The notes below the pieces were generated by a model. It worked only from the letters and a program-made list of their open reading frames with translations, was not told the origin of the DNA and ran no database searches. Position numbers and translations under genes: made by a program. This document shows, one piece after another, positions 1 through 8,785 of a DNA stretch of 55,494 nucleotides. Source of the DNA: Bacteroidota bacterium (GTDB lineage: Bacteria; Bacteroidota; Ignavibacteria; Kapaibacteriales; UBA961); contig JAFDZU010000044.1 in the NCBI GenBank assembly GCA_018266765.1, positions 1-55,494 of the forward strand, in the 5' to 3' direction. Within the stretch, counting starts at the first letter, position 1. Every line of letters begins with the position of its first letter.

Positions 1-1362
1 TATTTGCGAAGGAAGAATATTATGAAGAATTTTCTCTTGTTCTTGGTATCTTGCAAGTTTGATTTGTCTGTCGCGCTCGGACTCTTCAATTTTTCGACGG
101 GATTCCATCAACTCAGCTTGGTGAACAGCATCCTCTGATTTTACATGGGATTCTAATGTATAGTATTCTTTGTAATGGTAGAGAGCTTTGGTAATTTCTC
201 CCTCGTGTTCATATAAATTAGCTAAGATTTTATGATTATTAAAAATACTGTGTTTCTCATCAATAACTTCTGCAAGATTAATGGCATTGAACAGATATTC
301 TTCAGCTTTTTCAGGACTATAACCACTAAAATCTACAGTAGCATAGACTGAACCAATATTACTGAGATTCACGATAATACTATCTATTCTTTCGAGTTTT
401 TTATTAATTGAAACTGCTTTTTGTAAATATTCTAAGGCAAGTGAATAATTACCAATATTAAGGTAAGTTGTGCCGATGTTTCCATAATTCCGAGCGATAG
501 TAACTTGATTATCGAGTTCCTCCGAAACAGAAAGCGACTTGAAATAATACTCCAATGCTTTTGGGTAATCAGACAATGAATCATACGCAATTCCGATACT
601 GCCAAAATTTGCTGCAATTCCTTCTTTCCTATTCAATTTCTCATTTATTGCTAATGCTCTGAGACTATATTCTAATGAGCGATTAATATCAGAGAGATAA
701 TAATAGACTATACCAATATTAGCAACGGTTCTTGAAACATTCTCTTGTAAGTTGAGTCTTTCATCGATAGTGAGGGATTTACTGTAGAAATCCAAGGCAT
801 TGGAATAATCGGAGATTGACATATACACATTGCCGATATGAGCAAAATTCCAAGCCATATACTTTTCTATATTCAGCTCTTCCGCAAGTTCTAACGACTT
901 CCGATAAAATTCCATAGCCAACGGAAATTCTGATTGGTCTTCATAGAGTACTCCAATAACTCCGAGAGTATTTATTACATCTATTTTTCTATCAAGTTTT
1001 TGGTAAAGTATAAGTGCCTTATTGAAATATTCTAAGGCAGAAAGATATTCATACTGTGAATTATAAATTCGCCCGATATTCATCAATACATTTGCTTCTA
1101 ACTGTTTGTTTTTTGATTGTATTGCAAGGTCAAGACTTTTCTGTGCCGTATCAAGTGCTTGTGCTGTTTTCCTTTGGCTTAGTAGTGAGGAAGAAAGAAG
1201 ATGGAAAGCACGGGAGCGAAATGTTATTGCATCATTAGTTTCAATATTCAAAGAGTTCAATACTAAGATTTCATTACAAAGCTTATCTGATAATAGATAG
1301 TTACCGGACTGATGTTCAATTTCAGCTCGATTGAGAAGCTCTTCTATGTCGGAATATTTCAT
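1..1362 (-). CDS. TPR protein, N-terminal part, probably a TPR-linked class III nucleotide cyclase (truncated by window edge)
   Basis: This frame is open from an ATG at 1362 to the window edge, giving 454 codons without a stop. About seven 40-residue TPR units (residues ~85-385) carry the repeated IGxxYxxxxxYxxALEYxxKAL pattern. A charged helix rich in E, R and K follows at ~405-445. The last residues seen are EKILHNILPSQI, with HNILP at 447-451. In known families this NILP motif lies in the signalling helix just before class III adenylate/guanylate cyclase domains, so I infer a cyclase output domain beyond the window. The catalytic part is not visible, so another output such as a phosphatase or kinase cannot be excluded. 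An AAAGG sequence lies about 9 bases upstream of the ATG. The TPR style matches the two TPR-LuxR genes nearby, which suggests a shared sensing module. No signal peptide is seen, so it is probably cytoplasmic. Confidence 0.75.
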   Translation of the reverse strand, partial: MKYSDIEELLNRAEIEHQSGNYLLSDKLCNEILVLNSLNIETNDAITFRSRAFHLLSSSLLSQRKTAQALDTAQKSLDLAIQSKNKQLEANVLMNIGRIYNSQYEYLSALEYFNKALILYQKLDRKIDVINTLGVIGVLYEDQSEFPLAMEFYRKSLELAEELNIEKYMAWNFAHIGNVYMSISDYSNALDFYSKSLTIDERLNLQENVSRTVANIGIVYYYLSDINRSLEYSLRALAINEKLNRKEGIAANFGSIGIAYDSLSDYPKALEYYFKSLSVSEELDNQVTIARNYGNIGTTYLNIGNYSLALEYLQKAVSINKKLERIDSIIVNLSNIGSVYATVDFSGYSPEKAEEYLFNAINLAEVIDEKHSIFNNHKILANLYEHEGEITKALYHYKEYYTLESHVKSEDAVHQAELMESRRKIEESERDRQIKLARYQEQEKILHNILPSQI

Positions 1363-1596
1363 TTAATGTACCTTTGTCGTTAAATATTAGATTCACTGAT
1401 TATATGGTTTAGTTTTCAGATAAAACTTGAATTCATTAAATATTCAATCATTTTTCGCTTGTTACAAATTACAATTTAATAGATAAACCACTTTTATCAA
1501 CAAAATTCTCCTCAAAATTTAGTGAAGATTAAGCCGTCCTCGTATTCGGTCACGTAAGCCAAACATTCTAATTTCTCAGTAATTAATCATTAAAAT

Positions 1597-2652
1597 ATGA
1601 AGCTGTTTCGACTCCGTAACATCGTTATTGTTATTGTACTGTTATTGGTTGCAGGTCTGTATTATTTCAAACCGACTTCACCATCGAAGCCAGCATTTCT
1701 TGGTAAAAAAACAGTGTCGGATGTTACTGTTGGTATTACGGTTGCCACGCCAAAGCAAATTGACAGCAAAGTTCGTATAGGTGGCACTTTGCTTGCTTAT
1801 CGTGAGGCGGAACTCCATGCCGAATCAAGTGGAAATGTTGTTAGTTTTACCTTGCCCGAAGGTGAATCGGTTAAACAAGGAACTCTTCTTGTGAAAATTA
1901 ATGATGCTGAACTTCAAGCCCAACTTGCCAAAAATACCGAGCAAATTCGCCACGCCGAAGAAATTGAAACTCGGCAAAAAGCATTACTGAATCGAGGAGG
2001 TGCGAGCCGCGAAGAATACGAAGCCGCACTTAATTCACTCAATATTTTTAAATCCGAAAAACAGCTTTTGCTAGCGCAAATTGCCAAAACCGAAATTCGT
2101 GCTCCGTTCGATGGTGTTATCGGATTAAAATATGTTACAATCGGAACATACATAACTCCTGCAAGCAAAATTATTTCGATAATCCAATCCGACCCAATGA
2201 AACTCGAATGTTCTGTTCCAGATAAATATGCATTGTTTCTGAAAAAAGGACGTTCGCTGACCTTCCTTACTCGTGGAAGTACCAAACGATTTACTGCAAC
2301 TATCTATGCAGTTGACCAAAAAATTGACCTTGCTACGAGAACAATTGCTTTTCGTGCCGGTGTAGAAAATTCAACGGATGAACTGACCGCTGGAAGTTTT
2401 ATTGAGGTGGAATTACCAATCGGGCAAACGCACGAAGGATTGATGGTGCCTACGGAATCAGTCATTGCCGATATTAAAGGTCAAAAAGTGTTTGTGTATA
2501 AAAATGGCAAAGCCGAACCACGTCCGATTGTTATGGGAATTCGTACCGAAAACGAAGTAGAGATTCTCAAAGGAATTCAAGCGGGAGATACGGTGATTAC
2601 ATCCGGCGTGATGCAAGTAAAACCCAATAGTCCGGTTGTGATTGCCCTGTAG
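1597..2652 (+). CDS. RND efflux periplasmic adaptor (HlyD/AcrA family), orphan
   Basis: This 351-residue membrane fusion protein would bridge an inner-membrane pump and an outer-membrane channel. An N-terminal hydrophobic anchor spans residues ~8-24. It is followed by a biotinyl-lipoyl-like half motif near 65-100, a short helical hairpin (~100-155), the typical second half motif IRAPFDGVIG at ~167-176, and a beta-barrel and membrane-proximal domain ending in GDTVITSGVMQV. The length is normal for the family. The pump gene that usually follows directly is absent: the next gene is on the other strand 50 bases away. The adaptor either works with a pump encoded elsewhere or is a remnant of a dismantled operon. 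The frame is intact, which favours the first. The upstream gap 1363-1596 separates it from the divergent TPR gene, and I saw no clear promoter there. Confidence 0.9.
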   Translation: MKLFRLRNIVIVIVLLLVAGLYYFKPTSPSKPAFLGKKTVSDVTVGITVATPKQIDSKVRIGGTLLAYREAELHAESSGNVVSFTLPEGESVKQGTLLVKINDAELQAQLAKNTEQIRHAEEIETRQKALLNRGGASREEYEAALNSLNIFKSEKQLLLAQIAKTEIRAPFDGVIGLKYVTIGTYITPASKIISIIQSDPMKLECSVPDKYALFLKKGRSLTFLTRGSTKRFTATIYAVDQKIDLATRTIAFRAGVENSTDELTAGSFIEVELPIGQTHEGLMVPTESVIADIKGQKVFVYKNGKAEPRPIVMGIRTENEVEILKGIQAGDTVITSGVMQVKPNSPVVIAL

Positions 2653-2703
2653 AAAATGTAATAATCTATTGTGAACTATATATCTATGTGGTTAAAAAAT
2701 CAA

Positions 2704-4599
2704 TTACTTGTATTTATCTAACGAAGCATAAATATTATCACTCGCAGAAATCCCCATTTTCTTGCGGAGACTGTGCCGGTGGGATTCTACCGTTCGTTGT
2801 GATAGAAACAGCACCGAAGCCATATTCGACGAACTGAGTTTCATTCTGATAAGTGCGGCGATTTTCAGTTCCATTGTGGTTAATTCAGGGAATGAATCTT
2901 GGAGTTTCTTCATAAATGTGCCATGAACATCCACCCATTGTTTATCTAATTCACTGATAGTTTCGAGTTTTGCAATACTGCGGGTTACGCGGTCGTGAAG
3001 CTGTTCGACATACTGAATACCCTCGCCTCTGGTAAATGGTCTTATTTTTTTGATGCTCGACTGAACCAATTGAAGCAGGTTGTTTTTCTTGATAATTTCT
3101 TGAAGGGAAGTGTCTAATTCACGGGTTTGAGATTCAATTTTAATCTGCATGTTCATCTTTTCGGCTTCTGTTTTGAGGAGTTCGATTTCCTTTTGTTTTT
3201 CCATGTCGGCAATTTTGCGTTCCCAACCGAATTTATCTGCTTGTTTTTTTACTTCTTCGTTTTGAATTTCGATGTAGAGTTCGTGATATTTTTCGATATG
3301 AGTAGCATATTCTTCCCAACGCTTTTCTTGTTTGTAGAGGTCTGCAAGGTACTTTTCAAATTGATAACGATATAATGTAGCACCAAGTTCTCCATAATTA
3401 CTAATAGTCCCAAGAAAATATTCCTCTGCTTTTTGAGGATTGTACCCTGAAAATAGCGGATTAGAATAGACTAAGCCTATAATTCCTTTCGTTCCGGCTT
3501 CTTCTTCTCTTCTGCCAAATTCCTCCAACACTATTAATGCTTCTTCTAAATAGTTTAATGCATTTTCAAATTCTGAAATATCATAATATGCTTTCCCAAG
3601 ATTACTCGCAAAGATAGCAGTGTCTACTGCTAGATTGAGTTCTTGACTTAGTACATATGCTTTTTGTAAATATTCTATTGCTCGAGGATAATCTAACATT
3701 TGGCTGTAAGTAATTCCGATATTTCCCATGAACATGGCCACTCCGCCTTTCATACCAAGTTCTTGGTGCATGACAACAGATTTTTCAAGATATTCGATAG
3801 CCCTCGGGAAATCAGAAAGATTGCGGTAGGTTACACCTATATTACCGAGGATAATAGCTTTATTGGAAAGTATGCCCAGTTCATCATAGACACCAATTGC
3901 TTTTTCATAGTATTCGAGTGCACTGTGGTAGTCGGCAATATCTCTGTAGGCACTTCCGATATTACCGAAGACAGTACCTGTTTCGGGTAAGTTATTGAAT
4001 TCCTGGTGAATAGCAACTGCTTGATGATAATATTCGAGTGCTTTGAAATAGTCAGACTGAACATGATATATTGTTCCGATATTTCCCCAAATAATTGCTA
4101 TATTCTTTTTTAGGCCTAGAGTTGTGAATTCCTCAATTGCCTTGCTGTAATATTCAAGTGCTGTTGCCTGTTGCGAAAGATAGGAGTAAACCAATCCCAG
4201 GTTAAGATTAGAACTTGCAACACCCATTTTGATATTCAGATGCCGGTAAATTTCCAGCGCATGAAGAAAATGTGTTGTTGCCTGTGAATAATCCGCAGTT
4301 TTGAGACATACCAAACCCAAAACTAAAAGTGAATTAGCGCGCTCTTCTGTAGAATTCGGTTGAAGAGAAAGTGATTTTTTAGCATTGGGTAATGCTTGTG
4401 TATAGAGCCCGCGTTTTAAGAAAGAATCAGCATGAATCCGGTAGGCAACTGTAAGTATTTCGGTTTGTTCGTTGCATTCAAGAGAAGTTACATCTGCATT
4501 AATGATTGTTGATGACAACTGCTCTGCATTATGATATTCATTAGAGGTCATCGCTTCTTTTGCCTGCTCCAGAATCTCTTCGATTTCTTGCTTAGTCAT
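2704..4599 (-). CDS. TPR sensor with C-terminal LuxR-type HTH (paralogue A)
   Basis: I chose the ATG at 4599 (631 residues) over an upstream TTG because its leader matches that of the paralogue starting at 10555. About eight 40-residue TPR units fill residues ~85-400. A coiled coil (~445-505, with FGWERKIADMEKQKEIELL) and a linker helix follow. A LuxR/GerE helix-turn-helix lies at ~570-625 (LTTMELKIAALIRMKLSSSN, then LSQRTVESHRHSLRKKMGI). There is no receiver, kinase or membrane domain. By family knowledge the TPR region should sense a protein or peptide partner and the HTH should bind DNA, so this is probably a cytoplasmic transcription regulator. It is divergent from the large T9SS gene at 4789, a plausible target. 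From ~residue 439 on it is nearly identical to the regulator at 8786-10555. Confidence 0.88.
   Translation of the reverse strand: MTKQEIEEILEQAKEAMTSNEYHNAEQLSSTIINADVTSLECNEQTEILTVAYRIHADSFLKRGLYTQALPNAKKSLSLQPNSTEERANSLLVLGLVCLKTADYSQATTHFLHALEIYRHLNIKMGVASSNLNLGLVYSYLSQQATALEYYSKAIEEFTTLGLKKNIAIIWGNIGTIYHVQSDYFKALEYYHQAVAIHQEFNNLPETGTVFGNIGSAYRDIADYHSALEYYEKAIGVYDELGILSNKAIILGNIGVTYRNLSDFPRAIEYLEKSVVMHQELGMKGGVAMFMGNIGITYSQMLDYPRAIEYLQKAYVLSQELNLAVDTAIFASNLGKAYYDISEFENALNYLEEALIVLEEFGRREEEAGTKGIIGLVYSNPLFSGYNPQKAEEYFLGTISNYGELGATLYRYQFEKYLADLYKQEKRWEEYATHIEKYHELYIEIQNEEVKKQADKFGWERKIADMEKQKEIELLKTEAEKMNMQIKIESQTRELDTSLQEIIKKNNLLQLVQSSIKKIRPFTRGEGIQYVEQLHDRVTRSIAKLETISELDKQWVDVHGTFMKKLQDSFPELTTMELKIAALIRMKLSSSNMASVLFLSQRTVESHRHSLRKKMGISASDNIYASLDKYK
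2730..3284 (-). repeat. Dispersed duplicated coding segment, copy A (coiled coil plus HTH)
   Basis: About 555 bp that are nearly identical, by eye, to 8819-9374 in the same orientation. Within the encoded stretch LYIE...DNIY (184 residues) I count five amino acid differences. Similarity stops close to the stop codon and fades abruptly upstream where the TPR region begins, so the duplicated unit is the output half of the gene, not the whole gene. Confidence 0.9.
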
Positions 4600-4774
4600 A
4601 AACAATTTCTCGTGGTAGAAGTTAGAAAATGTGGTCTGCTAACTGTTTTCGTCCGCTTCAAAATACAAAAAATAATTTGAAAATTCAGTACCTCTAAGTA
4701 GGGAAGCGTAAAAAATGACGGAGTATTTTCGCAGTCAGAAATTAGTTTCTAATTGTTTTTTCAAATTTTTTATG

Positions 4775-4781
4775 AAAGGAG
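4775..4781 (+). promoter_or_regulatory. Ribosome binding site deciding the start of the large T9SS protein
   Basis: AAAGGAG ends 7 bases before the ATG at 4789. This supports that ATG over the in-frame TTG at 4753. The ATG is also followed at once by a clean signal peptide. Confidence 0.75.
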
Positions 4782-4788
4782 TCTCGTT

Positions 4789-7700
4789 ATGAGACAGGTT
4801 TATAGTTTATTTAGTTTTCGGCAACTATTCAGCCGAAATTTTGTGAAGTCAGCTGTGCTGGCAGTGATGATGGTGTGTATATTTCCTATGCTTAGCTGGG
4901 CAGAAAATATCAGTACCGGAACAAATTCAGGAAATGCTATTTCTCCCGGAAATACTGATTGCAGTTGGAAAATTGTCAGCTTAAGTACATGTCCTAAAGT
5001 ATGTGATGATAGTTATTCAGGTACTTGGGAGGCAACCCCTGTCGCAACAACAAATGCCAGGTGGATAAATGCAACAGGAATTAACTCGAGTACACCTTCC
5101 GGTATATATTTTTACGAAAGAGACATCATAATCCCAAGCAATACAGCTAGCTTCAGCTATAGTTTTCGGGTAGCATGTGATGATGGTATTGATAGTCTTA
5201 TGGTGATTTCGCCTTCCATTGCTGTCATAAATATCCCTGTTAGTCCTACGTCTGCCTATCACTTAAGTAATTTAATTGCTAATACGATTATAAATCCAAT
5301 AGCAGGAACATGGAAAATCAGGGTAAGAGTTAATTTTATAGATAACATAGCTGCATTCTTACTATCGGGTTTTACAGAAGTAACGCCAAGGGCGGACAAC
5401 TGTGATATAATCCAAGATCCGGGGTTCAATAATGTTACGGCTATCGGTGGGAATATTACATTAACTTCCAATCCTTGGAAACAAGGAACAGGAACACCGC
5501 AATATAGCCCAACCAGTGGCTACGGTCCTTCCGGCGGTTATGCATTAATGTGGGGAAATCAAGTAGTAGGAGAGTCTATAGTTCAGCAATTAGGCGGTAG
5601 CGGCATAGTTCAGGGGCGACTCTATAAATTAAATTTCGCAGCTCGCCTACGGTCATTTAATATGATTAACAATGTCCGCGTCCGTGTAATTGCATATAAT
5701 ACCAATGCACCTCATCGTGGGGCACTTCCTACATCAACAGCTACGTTAGTGTATGAAACACCGGATATAACCTCGACCACATGGCAAATCTACAATTCAT
5801 GCTCTTGGATTGCGGATAAAAACTACTCTAATATTGAAATCCTACCTGTGAACAGCGGCATAGGAAGCACTTATAATAATGGTAATTATGTTTCTTGGTG
5901 TGATATTGATACTGTAAAAATGTGCGAAATTGGTAATGCTTGTGAAGGATTAGATTTTAAAATTTATCCTGACCAAAGTATTCAAGGTAAATGTTGTTAT
6001 AAGATAGATTTGAATTTTCAAAATTGTATTTCCAATCTTAAAGGTGTTCGGATAAAAATACCTTCGGGAGTAACAATTGCTTCGGCTTCTGCTCCGACTT
6101 CATGGTCACAAACTGGCTTGACTTCATCGAGCACGTTTTGGAATGTTCCACCAACTTCCGCTCCACTATCAGCAAGCGGGGGAACGCTTTGTTTGACTGC
6201 ACCGAACTCAAATCCCTTTTATATAATGATAGAATGGACAGATATAAACGACAGTATCTTCTGTAGAACAGAACGTAAGTTAGTTTGTCCACCGCCTTGT
6301 ATGGAGATTGAAAAATTAAAGTCAATTTCTTGTATTGGCTATAATGATAAGGGCTATCCACAGTATAGTTATTGTTTAGATGTGGTGAATAATGGAGTAT
6401 CTCAGACGGCTTTTGTATCAACACCTTCGGGAATTATTACACCGTCACCGGTTACTTTGCCAAGTGGCGCAAGTTTGCTTTGCGGTACTTATACAACCAA
6501 TAATACAACTCCTCCATCAAGCATAGTTATAACAGTTTCTGTTAATGGTTGCAAAGATTCTATATCAATAAAGTTGCCTACAGATTGCCCACCAAGACAA
6601 TGCTTAGAATTGGAACGGATATCGTTAAAATGCCTTGCCACGAGTGCGTCAGGAAATACAACGTATGAGTATTCTTGGCTTTTAACTAATGTATCTGGTG
6701 TATCGCCAAATACGGTAACGGTAACAAGTAGCGGTGGATATGAAACGATGTATAATAATGTAACTTTAGCTTCTCAACTAACCGGAGTTCTTCAAAATGC
6801 TACTCCGGTGAATGACAGTATTTGTTTAACATTTACTCTCAGAAATATAGAAAAAGTGGTTGTTTGTATAAAGACTATATGTATTCCCGCACCAAAATGC
6901 CAAAATTGTTGTGATAATTTTTATAAAGGTGTAAAAGTTACTAGAGTGAGAAGTACTGGTTTAAATAGTAATGGCGACAACATTTCTATGGATATGTCAT
7001 TTGCTCCAAATCGTCCAATTCGTAGTATGACTGCAACAATTGTAGGTGCATCACGAAGACGTTTAGCTCCATATCAATCTAATTGGGAACGTATTTATGG
7101 TGATATAGGCGGTGCAAGTGCAATTCCTTCTCCGGTTGGACCCGGCTTGAGATATTACGGTGGAATTACTCCATCTACGAGTTTCGTAAATCCTACTTTA
7201 AAAACTCGTGAAGTAGAGTGGGGAACAAACTATGCCGGAACAACAGGAACATTTAGTACTACGATAGGACTTCTATTTCCTATCCCTCTTTCCGGTACAA
7301 TAAACAGACCTGCCGCTGATGAATTAGATTATTATGTGCGAATAGCAATGACTGATATAAATTGTGTTCGGTGTGACACTCTGGTTCACGTTACAATGCG
7401 TCGTAGATCATTGCTATATAAAACAGTTGGAGATGCAAAAAATATCGTCAAAGGCGCAAGAAATCCAAAAGGCGAACAAGTAGTACTTGGTGCAACAGCA
7501 GTAGATGATGGTTCTCCATTGGAGCTAAAAATGAACAGCAAGGACAAAGGAGTACTAACTCTTCAACTGCCTATTGATAATAGTGCTACTACTGAAGAAA
7601 AAATTACAGTTATCGGTGTAGGATTCAAGCCAGAGGAAATAATTGACATTTCTGAATTTACTCCAATAACAAGTAATTTTACAGTAGTACCAAATCAAGA

Positions 7701-8592
7701 CACTCTCTATTGTTCTGGTCAATTAAAAGAAGGTCAGACTGCTTCATTTAATGTTCTCTTTAATAATCCTCCTTTCGACAGATGGGAAAATACTGTAATT
7801 ATTAAATATCAAATAGGTACAGAACCAGATACATTAACTGATTATGTAACCGTTATAGCATCCGTTCCTGTAGATAGTCCCGGTGGTGATAAATTTGAGG
7901 ATATAAGCGATAAAACTATGAAACCTCGTACGTATGCACTTTCATTTACTAATGCAAATAAATCGAACCGTGCTATTGCAAGTGTAGAGCTACGTATGCC
8001 AAAAGGAATAAAACTATTGGCTTTGGGTTCAGGATTAGGTGATACTGTAACACTCGAAACAATTTCTACTTTCAAAGACGATACAACGAAAATTGAGAGT
8101 TTCTTAGTTCAATTATTAAAGGCAGGTTCTCAAAAAGCTACTCTCAAAACAAATGAAAATGTGAAACCTTTTTATATTACAGTTACAGGTGGCACAGCCG
8201 GATCTGGTTTTGATATTGGATTTACAACTAAAGATGAGGATGGTGTTGTATTATCTGAAGGAACGATTAAACTTACAATTCCATTGTCAGTAAAAAATGA
8301 CGAAGGTGACGGAGCAAGAACTGGAGAAACAATGCTTCTCGAAGTATATCCCAATCCTGCAAGTAATTCGGCTACAATAAATCTTGGGTTGCAGAATGAT
8401 GAAGTGCTTAATATTGTTGTAACGGATTTATTAGGAAAAGAAATAAGTACAATAGTAAGTGAAAAAGCACTCCCTAATGGAAATCATGCTTTTGTACTGA
8501 ATACTGAAATGTTCTCTAATGGAGGTTATCTAATTACTGCAAAAACACGTGATGGTAGGACGGTGTCCACGCAATTAAAAGTCGTGAAATAG
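4789..8592 (+). CDS. Large Cys-rich secreted protein with T9SS type A sorting domain
   Basis: 1267 residues. A long Sec signal peptide (1-38) ends ...FPMLSWA. A possible lectin-like or jellyroll region lies at ~200-380 (DPGFNNV, GGYALMWGNQ). After it come repeated modules framed by cysteines at ~400-720, with openings such as CPPPCMEIEKLKSISC and CPPRQCLELERISLKC and a dense cysteine cluster CQNCC. An immunoglobulin-like region follows, and then a C-terminal sorting domain at ~1185-1267 (EVYPNPASNSATINL, LGKEIS, GGYLI, ending LKVVK). T9SS cargo is exported, crosses the outer membrane and is usually attached to the surface, so this is probably an adhesin or surface-layer component. Its specific function is unknown. 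The divergent neighbour at 4599 is a TPR-LuxR regulator, possibly its controller. Two terminator-like hairpins follow the stop. Confidence 0.85.
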   Translation: MRQVYSLFSFRQLFSRNFVKSAVLAVMMVCIFPMLSWAENISTGTNSGNAISPGNTDCSWKIVSLSTCPKVCDDSYSGTWEATPVATTNARWINATGINSSTPSGIYFYERDIIIPSNTASFSYSFRVACDDGIDSLMVISPSIAVINIPVSPTSAYHLSNLIANTIINPIAGTWKIRVRVNFIDNIAAFLLSGFTEVTPRADNCDIIQDPGFNNVTAIGGNITLTSNPWKQGTGTPQYSPTSGYGPSGGYALMWGNQVVGESIVQQLGGSGIVQGRLYKLNFAARLRSFNMINNVRVRVIAYNTNAPHRGALPTSTATLVYETPDITSTTWQIYNSCSWIADKNYSNIEILPVNSGIGSTYNNGNYVSWCDIDTVKMCEIGNACEGLDFKIYPDQSIQGKCCYKIDLNFQNCISNLKGVRIKIPSGVTIASASAPTSWSQTGLTSSSTFWNVPPTSAPLSASGGTLCLTAPNSNPFYIMIEWTDINDSIFCRTERKLVCPPPCMEIEKLKSISCIGYNDKGYPQYSYCLDVVNNGVSQTAFVSTPSGIITPSPVTLPSGASLLCGTYTTNNTTPPSSIVITVSVNGCKDSISIKLPTDCPPRQCLELERISLKCLATSASGNTTYEYSWLLTNVSGVSPNTVTVTSSGGYETMYNNVTLASQLTGVLQNATPVNDSICLTFTLRNIEKVVVCIKTICIPAPKCQNCCDNFYKGVKVTRVRSTGLNSNGDNISMDMSFAPNRPIRSMTATIVGASRRRLAPYQSNWERIYGDIGGASAIPSPVGPGLRYYGGITPSTSFVNPTLKTREVEWGTNYAGTTGTFSTTIGLLFPIPLSGTINRPAADELDYYVRIAMTDINCVRCDTLVHVTMRRRSLLYKTVGDAKNIVKGARNPKGEQVVLGATAVDDGSPLELKMNSKDKGVLTLQLPIDNSATTEEKITVIGVGFKPEEIIDISEFTPITSNFTVVPNQDTLYCSGQLKEGQTASFNVLFNNPPFDRWENTVIIKYQIGTEPDTLTDYVTVIASVPVDSPGGDKFEDISDKTMKPRTYALSFTNANKSNRAIASVELRMPKGIKLLALGSGLGDTVTLETISTFKDDTTKIESFLVQLLKAGSQKATLKTNENVKPFYITVTGGTAGSGFDIGFTTKDEDGVVLSEGTIKLTIPLSVKNDEGDGARTGETMLLEVYPNPASNSATINLGLQNDEVLNIVVTDLLGKEISTIVSEKALPNGNHAFVLNTEMFSNGGYLITAKTRDGRTVSTQLKVVK

Positions 8593-8608
8593 TACTTTGC
8601 GATTGAAA

Positions 8609-8650
8609 TAAAGTCAGGTGTTTGTTAAATACAACAACATCTGACTTTTT
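8609..8650 (+). terminator. Rho-independent terminator after the T9SS gene
   Basis: An imperfect long stem pairs AAAGTCAGGTGTT with AACATCTGACTTT, and TTTTT follows. It lies 17 bases after the stop at 8592. Confidence 0.75.
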
Positions 8651-8732
8651 ATTAGACAACATTTACTCCAAACGATAAGTATCAACAGCACACTGTCCTT
8701 GTATGTCAGAGTCATTGAAGTACTGTCGCCAG

Positions 8733-8767
8733 CCGCTCTTCAAATCCATGGAGAGCGGTTTTTTTTT
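8733..8767 (+). terminator. Second rho-independent terminator
   Basis: CCGCTCT (8733-8739) pairs with AGAGCGG (8752-8758) and is followed by nine T. The T run is on the plus strand, so it backs up termination of the T9SS gene just before the convergent gene ending at 8786. Confidence 0.75.
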
Positions 8768-8785
8768 GATGAAAATGACGTAATT

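Noticed and set aside
6038-6424. 128-codon minus-strand frame inside the T9SS gene
   Set aside because: Antisense shadow; the plus-strand frame continues unbroken from signal peptide to sorting domain.
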